A stretch of DNA of 9,683 nt from JAFKKS01 sp039808325 (GTDB lineage: Bacteria > Pseudomonadota > Alphaproteobacteria > Rhizobiales > Xanthobacteraceae): contig JBDHSU010000142.1 in the NCBI GenBank assembly GCA_039808325.1, positions 1-9,683 on the forward strand, read 5' to 3'. Below, in pieces: positions 5,508 through 9,683 of this stretch. The number at the start of each line of letters is the position of its first letter. Position 1 is the first letter of the stretch. The position numbers and the translations under genes are program-made. The notes beneath the pieces were generated by a model. That model saw only the letters and a list, made by a program, of their open reading frames with translations, made no database searches and had not been told where the DNA came from.

Positions 5508-5518
5508 GGATTTTGGGC

Positions 5519-6844
5519 ATGAAGGCGCTGGCGGAGCAGATCGCGGAACTGGATGGCACCGAGGTTTACGGGCGCGTGGTCGGCGTTCGCGGCCTCATGG
5601 TCGAGGTCGCCGGACCGATCCACGCGATGTCGGTCGGTTCGCGCATCGTCATCGAGCCGGGCCACGCGCGCTCCATTCCCTGCGAAGTCGTCGGGTTCGC
5701 AGGCTCAAACGCGCTGCTCCTGCCTTTCGCGTCCTTGGACGGCGTGCGGCGCGGCTGCCGCGCCATCGTTTCCGGCGTCCCCGGCGCCGTGCGCCCGTCG
5801 CCGGGCTGGCTCGGCCGCGTCGTCAACGGCATGGGCGATCCGATCGACGGCAAGGGCGCGCTGCAGCTCGGCGGCGTGCCGTGCCCGTTCCGTAACACGC
5901 CGCCGCCGGCGCATGCGCGGCGTCGCGTCGGCGCGCCGCTCGATCTCGGCGTGCGCGCGCTGAATACGTTTCTGACCTGCTGCCGCGGCCAGCGCATGGG
6001 CATCTTCGCGGGATCGGGCGTCGGCAAATCGGTGCTGCTGTCGATGCTGGCGCGCAACGTCGCCGCCGACGTCTGCGTTATCGGCCTCATCGGCGAGCGT
6101 GGCCGCGAGGTGCAGGAGTTCCTGCAGGACGATCTCGGCGAGGCGGGGCTCGCCCGCTCGGTGGTGGTGGTGTCGACGTCGGACGAGCCGGCGCTGATGC
6201 GCCGCCAGGCGGCGTATCTCACCCTCGCCATCGCCGAGTTCTTCCGCGACCAAGGAAAAGATGTCCTCGCTTTGATGGATTCGGTCACCCGTTTCGCGAT
6301 GGCGCAGCGCGAAATCGGGCTCTCCGCCGGCGAGCCGCCGACCGCCAAAGGCTACACGCCGACGGTCTTCACGGAACTGCCGCGCTTGCTCGAGCGCGCG
6401 GGGCCGGGGACGGACGCCGGCACCATCACCGGCCTCTTCACCGTGCTGGTCGACGGCGACGATCACAACGAGCCGGTGGCGGATGCGGTGCGCGGCATTC
6501 TCGACGGTCACGTCGTGATGGAGCGCTCGATCGCCGAGCGCGGCCGCTATCCGGCGATCAACGTCTTGAAGTCGATCTCCCGCACCATGCCGCGCGCCGC
6601 CGACCCGGCCTTCCTTCCCGCCATCACCCGCGCCCGCCAGGTGATGGCGACCTATGCCGATATGGAGGAATTGATCCGGCTCGGCGCCTACCGGCCCGGG
6701 TCGAGCCCGGAAGTGGACGAGGCGATCGGCCTGCACGCGCCGCTGGAAGCGTTTCTCGCCCAGGGCAAGGGCGAATCGACCAAGCTGCGGGAGGGGTACG
6801 AGCGCCTGGAACGCATTCTCAACGGCTTGGAAACAGAAAACTAA
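5519..6844 (+). CDS. fliI: FliI: flagellum-specific export ATPase
   Basis: The 441-residue ATPase energises the flagellar type III export apparatus at the inner face of the basal body. An N-terminal beta-barrel domain (about 1-90) precedes the F1-beta-like catalytic core. Walker A is GSGVGKS, residues 165-171, with Lys170 and Ser171. GERGREV carries the expected catalytic Glu (193). Walker B ends at Asp254 in LALMDSVTRFA. The ATPase signature PAINVLKSIS is at 345-354. The C-terminal helical domain includes PGSSPEVDEAIG and ends near NGLETEN. Length agrees with the family (440-460). I chose the ATG at 5519, with AGGA at 5507-5510, over a TTG two codons upstream. FliI and the type III secretion ATPases are close paralogues, but fliJ downstream and ctrA upstream point to the flagellum. 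Divergence from ctrA is, as I recall, a conserved Rhizobiales arrangement. Confidence 0.96.
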   Translation: MKALAEQIAELDGTEVYGRVVGVRGLMVEVAGPIHAMSVGSRIVIEPGHARSIPCEVVGFAGSNALLLPFASLDGVRRGCRAIVSGVPGAVRPSPGWLGRVVNGMGDPIDGKGALQLGGVPCPFRNTPPPAHARRRVGAPLDLGVRALNTFLTCCRGQRMGIFAGSGVGKSVLLSMLARNVAADVCVIGLIGERGREVQEFLQDDLGEAGLARSVVVVSTSDEPALMRRQAAYLTLAIAEFFRDQGKDVLALMDSVTRFAMAQREIGLSAGEPPTAKGYTPTVFTELPRLLERAGPGTDAGTITGLFTVLVDGDDHNEPVADAVRGILDGHVVMERSIAERGRYPAINVLKSISRTMPRAADPAFLPAITRARQVMATYADMEELIRLGAYRPGSSPEVDEAIGLHAPLEAFLAQGKGESTKLREGYERLERILNGLETEN

Positions 6845-6957
6845 CTTTGTGATGGCAGCTTTGGCCTTCATGCAGCCGCGCAAACCTACGTCGGCTCTGT
6901 GTTTCAGAGGTCGGCGCAGCGTTCGCAGAGGCGGCGGGTGTGGGGGAGTATGAGTCG

Positions 6958-7377
6958 ATGAAGTCGCGTGAGACGCTGGTTCGCTTGAAGCGCTTTCAGG
7001 TCGACGATAGGCGCCGCCAAGTGGCGCAGATCGAAGGCATGATCGCCGAATTCGAACGCATGGCCGCCGATCTCGATCGCGAGATCCAAACCGAACAGGA
7101 TCGCGCCGGCATTCACGACCCCGCGCATTATGCCTATCCGACCTATGCCAAGGCGGCGATGAACCGCCGCCAGAACCTCAAGCGCTCGGCGGACGAACTG
7201 AAAGTCCAGCTCGACGACGCGCAGGCGGCGCTCGGCGAGGCCTTCGAAGAGCTCAAGAAGGTCGAACTGCTCGATGAGCGGGACCAGCAGCGTGAGCGCG
7301 CCGTCGAGAATGCGCGCGAGCAGGCGGAGATGGATCGCATCGGGCTCATCGGCCTCGGCAACATCGCGCGGGCTTGA
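6958..7377 (+). CDS. fliJ: FliJ: flagellar export coiled-coil protein
   Basis: A 139-residue, highly charged, almost wholly helical protein without membrane segments or cysteines, the size of FliJ (about 140-147). It opens MKSRETLVRLKRFQVDDRRRQVAQIEG and continues as two long coiled-coil stretches (about 5-55 and 65-125, rich in Glu, Arg, Lys and Ala). A short YAYPTYAKAAMNRR turn lies between them. FliJ forms the central stalk of the FliI ring and helps link it to the FlhA export gate. The ATG at 6958 is preferred, with GGGGGAG at 6942-6948 nine bases ahead. A GTG at 6940 is in frame but overlaps that ribosome binding site. It lies 113 bases after fliI, wider than usual, with no gene or clear signal in the gap. 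Confidence 0.9.
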   Translation: MKSRETLVRLKRFQVDDRRRQVAQIEGMIAEFERMAADLDREIQTEQDRAGIHDPAHYAYPTYAKAAMNRRQNLKRSADELKVQLDDAQAALGEAFEELKKVELLDERDQQRERAVENAREQAEMDRIGLIGLGNIARA

Positions 7378-7406
7378 GCGCCGCGACGTCCAACATCATA
7401 GAACGT

Positions 7407-7437
7407 CGTCATCGCCGGGCTTGTCCCGGCGATGACG
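7407..7437. repeat. REP-like hairpin A
   Basis: Perfect 13-base arms CGTCATCGCCGGG and CCCGGCGATGACG enclose the loop CTTGT. It sits 30 bases after the fliJ stop. It resembles the widespread Rhizobiales element with a CCGGG-ACAAG-CCCGG core, here in reverse orientation. It may also mark the 3' end of the fli transcript. Confidence 0.85.
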
Positions 7438-7467
7438 CTTAGGGACGTCAGTGCCCTTCCGGTCGAG

Positions 7468-7490
7468 ATGGCCGGGACAAGCCCGGCCAT
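7468..7490. repeat. REP-like hairpin B
   Basis: Perfect 9-base arms ATGGCCGGG and CCCGGCCAT enclose the loop ACAAG. The loop is the reverse complement of that in hairpin A, so A and B are oppositely oriented copies of one element family, a BIME-like pair. Confidence 0.85.
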
Positions 7491-7502
7491 GACATTCTTG
7501 TT

Positions 7503-7551
7503 GTCATTCCGGCCAAGGCGGCGAAGCCGCCGCGAGCCGGAACCCAGAATC
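7503..7551. repeat. Repeat unit C (GTCATTCCGGCC type)
   Basis: Starts GTCATTCCGGCC, has an inner stem GGCGGC-GAA-GCCGCC (7517-7531) and an outer stem TTCCGGC/GCCGGAA (7507-7513, 7536-7542), and ends GCCGGAACCCAGAATC. It is the inverted partner of unit D. Confidence 0.8.
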
Positions 7552-7620
7552 ATCATGCTTTCGATGGCGCTCGGTTCATAAGAAAGTGCCGCCGCGCCGA
7601 ATTTCCTTCGCTTCTTTGCG

Positions 7621-7662
7621 GACTCTGGGTTCCGGCTCTCGCTGCGCTCGGCCGGAATGACG
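7621..7662. repeat. Repeat unit D, inverted copy of C
   Basis: Read on the minus strand it begins GTCATTCCGGCC and ends GAGCCGGAACCCAGAGTC, matching unit C except for a different centre (GAGCGCAG instead of the GGCGGC stem). C and D flank a 69-base segment (7552-7620) in which I see no gene. D ends 12 bases from the stop of the TonB receptor gene. Confidence 0.8.
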
Positions 7663-7673
7663 AGGACGCTCCT

Positions 7674-9683
7674 TCACCACTTTACCGTCGTGAAAAATCG
7701 CACGCTGCGTCCGGGCAGCAGCACCTCGTCCTTCTTGAACGAGACGGCGTTGCGCACCTCCTCGTCGAGAAGGTTCGTTCCGACGACGCCGAGCGTCATT
7801 TCGCGCGGACCGCCGGGCGCCGGCGCGAAGCGGTGCGTATAGCTCACCTCCGCCTTGAGGAGATTGTAGCTTGGTGTCGGCGTCTCGTTGTCGGCGATGG
7901 CGTTCTGCGCGAAAGCGTGCAGCAGGCCGACGCGCGTGAACCAGTTGCCATCGCGCCAGAACACGCCGCCGCCGACGCGCTGCGGTGGAATGCGCGGCAC
8001 GTTGGTGCCGTCGGTGAAGGTCGCCCTCACGATGTCGTACTGTCCCTCGACGCCGAAGACGCCGCCGGCGACGTTCGCGAGGTCGACCTGCGCCTGCAAT
8101 TCGCCGCCGATGAAGTCGGCCGCGCGCTGCGAATAGACGATCTGATTGAACGCGCCGCCGCCGGCGCCGCATGACGCGAAATCGTCATCGCAGGTGACGC
8201 CGGTGAGGCGCTTGTAGATGAAGTTGTCGAAGTGCGTGGCGTAGGCGGTCGCCTCGAAGCGGAACGGTCCGGCCGCGTGCCGCAGTCCGACTTCGAGCGT
8301 CTTCGCGACTTCCGTTTGCAGATTGGGATTGCCGATCTCGAATGTTTCGGTGGCCTCATGCACGCCGCGCGACAGAAGTTCGCCGGCGCGCGGCGCGCGT
8401 TCGACATATTGCGCCGTCAGGCTGGCGACGAGGCCGTAGGGCAGGTCTTTCAGCACGCCGAACGACGCGCTCTTCGGCGTGAAGCTGAGGTTGCGAACCT
8501 GGCTTGCCGGATCGTCCGGCGGCGGCAGGAAGTTCGCCGGGAAGTCGGGTGACGTGCCGTCGACGGTCGCATGTTCGATGCGCCCCGCGATCTGCGCCCG
8601 CAAGGTCGGCGAGAACCGAAACTCATTGAAGATGTAGGCGGCGACGCTTTTCGAATCGTTGGGATCGAACAGGCCACCCTCGAGTCCCGGCGCCGAAAGC
8701 GCCTGGTGGCCGGCCTGCACGCCGACCGCCGTCGTCACTTGCGCGAAGGGAAGGACATAGGGCCGGAACTGCACCTCCACGCGGCCTTCCTGCGCGCGAT
8801 TGATGAACGACTGCTGCACGCCGTAGAAGCCGCCCTCGTCGGCGATCTCGTCGTGCTTGTAGTCGGTCAGCGCGAGCCAATAGCGGATGGCTTCGACCGG
8901 CGTGTCGAGCGGACGGTACTCGCCTTTTCCGGTGACGCGCGTTTGCCGCATGTCGATATTCGTGCGCGTCTCCGTCGCCTCGATGCCGGGAATGCCGTAG
9001 AGCGCGTTGAACTGCGAGACCGCGAGACCGAAGAAGCCCTGATCGAATATGTACGAGCCGCCGATGGAGCCGCCATTCGTGCGCGCGAACGAATTCGGCT
9101 GGCGGCCGTCCGTTGCCGGCGCGGGGGAGGGCGGATTGAGGTACGGATAGCCTGGGATGCCGTAGTCGTCGGCGCGCCGCCCGAAGGCGTCCGCATGCAC
9201 GGCGAAATTTCCGGCGCCGGCGTCGAGCAGCACGCCGCCCTCGATACCGCTGTCCGTGGTCGAGCCGGCGGCGCGGACTTCGCCGGCGAATCCGCGCGGC
9301 GGAATGAAGGTCGGGATGCGGTTGTTATCGACATTGACGACGCCGCCGATCGCCTGCGAGCCGTAGCGCAAGGTCGCCGGCCCACGGATCACCTCGATCT
9401 GCCGCGCCGCGAGCGGATCGATCGGAACGGCGTGGTCTTCGCTGAGGTCCGATACGTCGTTCGTCGCGAGGCCGTTCTCCTGCGTGCGCACGCGGTAGTT
9501 ATCGAGGCCGCGCACGATCGGCCGGCTGGCGCCGCCCGGCGCGAAGGTCGAGCCGGTGATGCCGGGCTTCGAGAAGAGGAGATCGCCGAGCGTGTTGCCC
9601 GGCGTGCGCCGGATCTCGCTCTCGGGCACCACGGTCACTGTCGCGAACTGATCGGTGACGATGGGGAGCGCGCCGACAGGGAC
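7674..9683 (-). CDS. TonB-dependent outer-membrane receptor, partial (5' end outside window)
   Basis: The frame is open to the window edge, giving at least 669 codons; the start, signal peptide and TonB box lie beyond 9683. The N-terminal plug domain (about 9300-9680) has LGDLLFSKPGITGS, RPIVRGLDNYRVR and, around 9330-9422, IDPLAARQIEVIRGP and GSQAIGGVVNV, all typical of TonB receptors. The rest is the 22-strand barrel, with repeating aromatic and polar strands and ERAPRAGELL, and it ends RFFTTVKW with the terminal aromatic residue needed for outer-membrane insertion. Two cysteines six residues apart (codons 8169-8171 and 8190-8192, CDDDFASC) could form an external disulfide loop with acidic residues. 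The plug and the TFEIGNPNL region recall ZnuD-like zinc receptors, but the substrate is not proven. It converges on fliJ. A GTG at 9636-9638 is not the real start, since plug-like sequence continues upstream. Confidence 0.93.
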   Translation of the reverse strand, partial: VPVGALPIVTDQFATVTVVPESEIRRTPGNTLGDLLFSKPGITGSTFAPGGASRPIVRGLDNYRVRTQENGLATNDVSDLSEDHAVPIDPLAARQIEVIRGPATLRYGSQAIGGVVNVDNNRIPTFIPPRGFAGEVRAAGSTTDSGIEGGVLLDAGAGNFAVHADAFGRRADDYGIPGYPYLNPPSPAPATDGRQPNSFARTNGGSIGGSYIFDQGFFGLAVSQFNALYGIPGIEATETRTNIDMRQTRVTGKGEYRPLDTPVEAIRYWLALTDYKHDEIADEGGFYGVQQSFINRAQEGRVEVQFRPYVLPFAQVTTAVGVQAGHQALSAPGLEGGLFDPNDSKSVAAYIFNEFRFSPTLRAQIAGRIEHATVDGTSPDFPANFLPPPDDPASQVRNLSFTPKSASFGVLKDLPYGLVASLTAQYVERAPRAGELLSRGVHEATETFEIGNPNLQTEVAKTLEVGLRHAAGPFRFEATAYATHFDNFIYKRLTGVTCDDDFASCGAGGGAFNQIVYSQRAADFIGGELQAQVDLANVAGGVFGVEGQYDIVRATFTDGTNVPRIPPQRVGGGVFWRDGNWFTRVGLLHAFAQNAIADNETPTPSYNLLKAEVSYTHRFAPAPGGPREMTLGVVGTNLLDEEVRNAVSFKKDEVLLPGRSVRFFTTVKW

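Noticed and set aside
5169..5559. Two short minus-strand open frames in the ctrA-fliI gap
   Set aside because: They run across palindromes and GANTC sites, have no ribosome binding site and no family resemblance; the region reads as regulatory DNA.
5705..6883. Minus-strand open frame (392 codons) opposite fliI
   Set aside because: Mirror of the FliI coding sequence, rich in Arg, Ala and His, no motif.
6845..6957. Possible small RNA or promoter in the fliI-fliJ gap
   Set aside because: Only a 5-base stem (CTCTG/CAGAG, 6895-6909) and a short GTCGGC duplication are visible, not enough to call.

Overview
The window is high-GC chromosomal DNA from an alphaproteobacterium, most likely of the order Hyphomicrobiales (Rhizobiales). 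The evidence is a full-length CtrA cell-cycle regulator divergent from flagellar fliI-fliJ, an Ada/2-oxoglutarate oxygenase gene pair, and several intergenic palindromes of the kind common in Bradyrhizobium-like and Methylocystis-like genomes. I cannot name the genus. I see no tRNA, rRNA, CRISPR array, transposase or phage gene.

Layout. Positions 1-144 hold two dyad elements, the second overlapping the stop codon of a leftward MFS transporter gene (143-1378). Between it and rightward ada lies a roughly 400-base gap with what looks like a decayed C-terminal end of a second MFS transporter (about 1412-1567). Next come ada (1777-2868) and an Oxygenase-NA-type Fe(II)/2-oxoglutarate oxygenase (2865-3617), coupled by an ATGA overlap and probably an alkylation-response operon. 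A palindromic repeat (3648-3697) precedes a histidine phosphatase gene (3807-4385). That gene converges on ctrA (4446-5147, minus strand) across a strong hairpin terminator.

The 371-base gap between ctrA and fliI is the densest regulatory stretch. It holds seven GANTC sites (the target of the CcrM methyltransferase), a perfect 23-base palindrome, a second dyad built from two GANTC sites, a TTAACCAT motif facing ctrA, a near-consensus CtrA box, a DnaA-box-like 9-mer, and an 11-base inverted repeat whose right arm meets the fliI ribosome binding site. fliI (5519-6844) and fliJ (6958-7377) encode the flagellar export ATPase and its coiled-coil partner. A roughly 300-base gap with four palindromic repeat units separates fliJ from a convergent TonB-dependent receptor gene (7674 to beyond 9683, minus strand), whose 5' end lies outside the window.

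Best leads: (1) the ctrA-fliI intergenic region as an integrated methylation, CtrA and DnaA control region; (2) the translationally coupled ada-oxygenase pair, with a little-characterised oxygenase and no alkB visible; (3) the transporter remnant and the repeat units, which show past rearrangement. I saw no clearly new multi-gene defence or mobile system.
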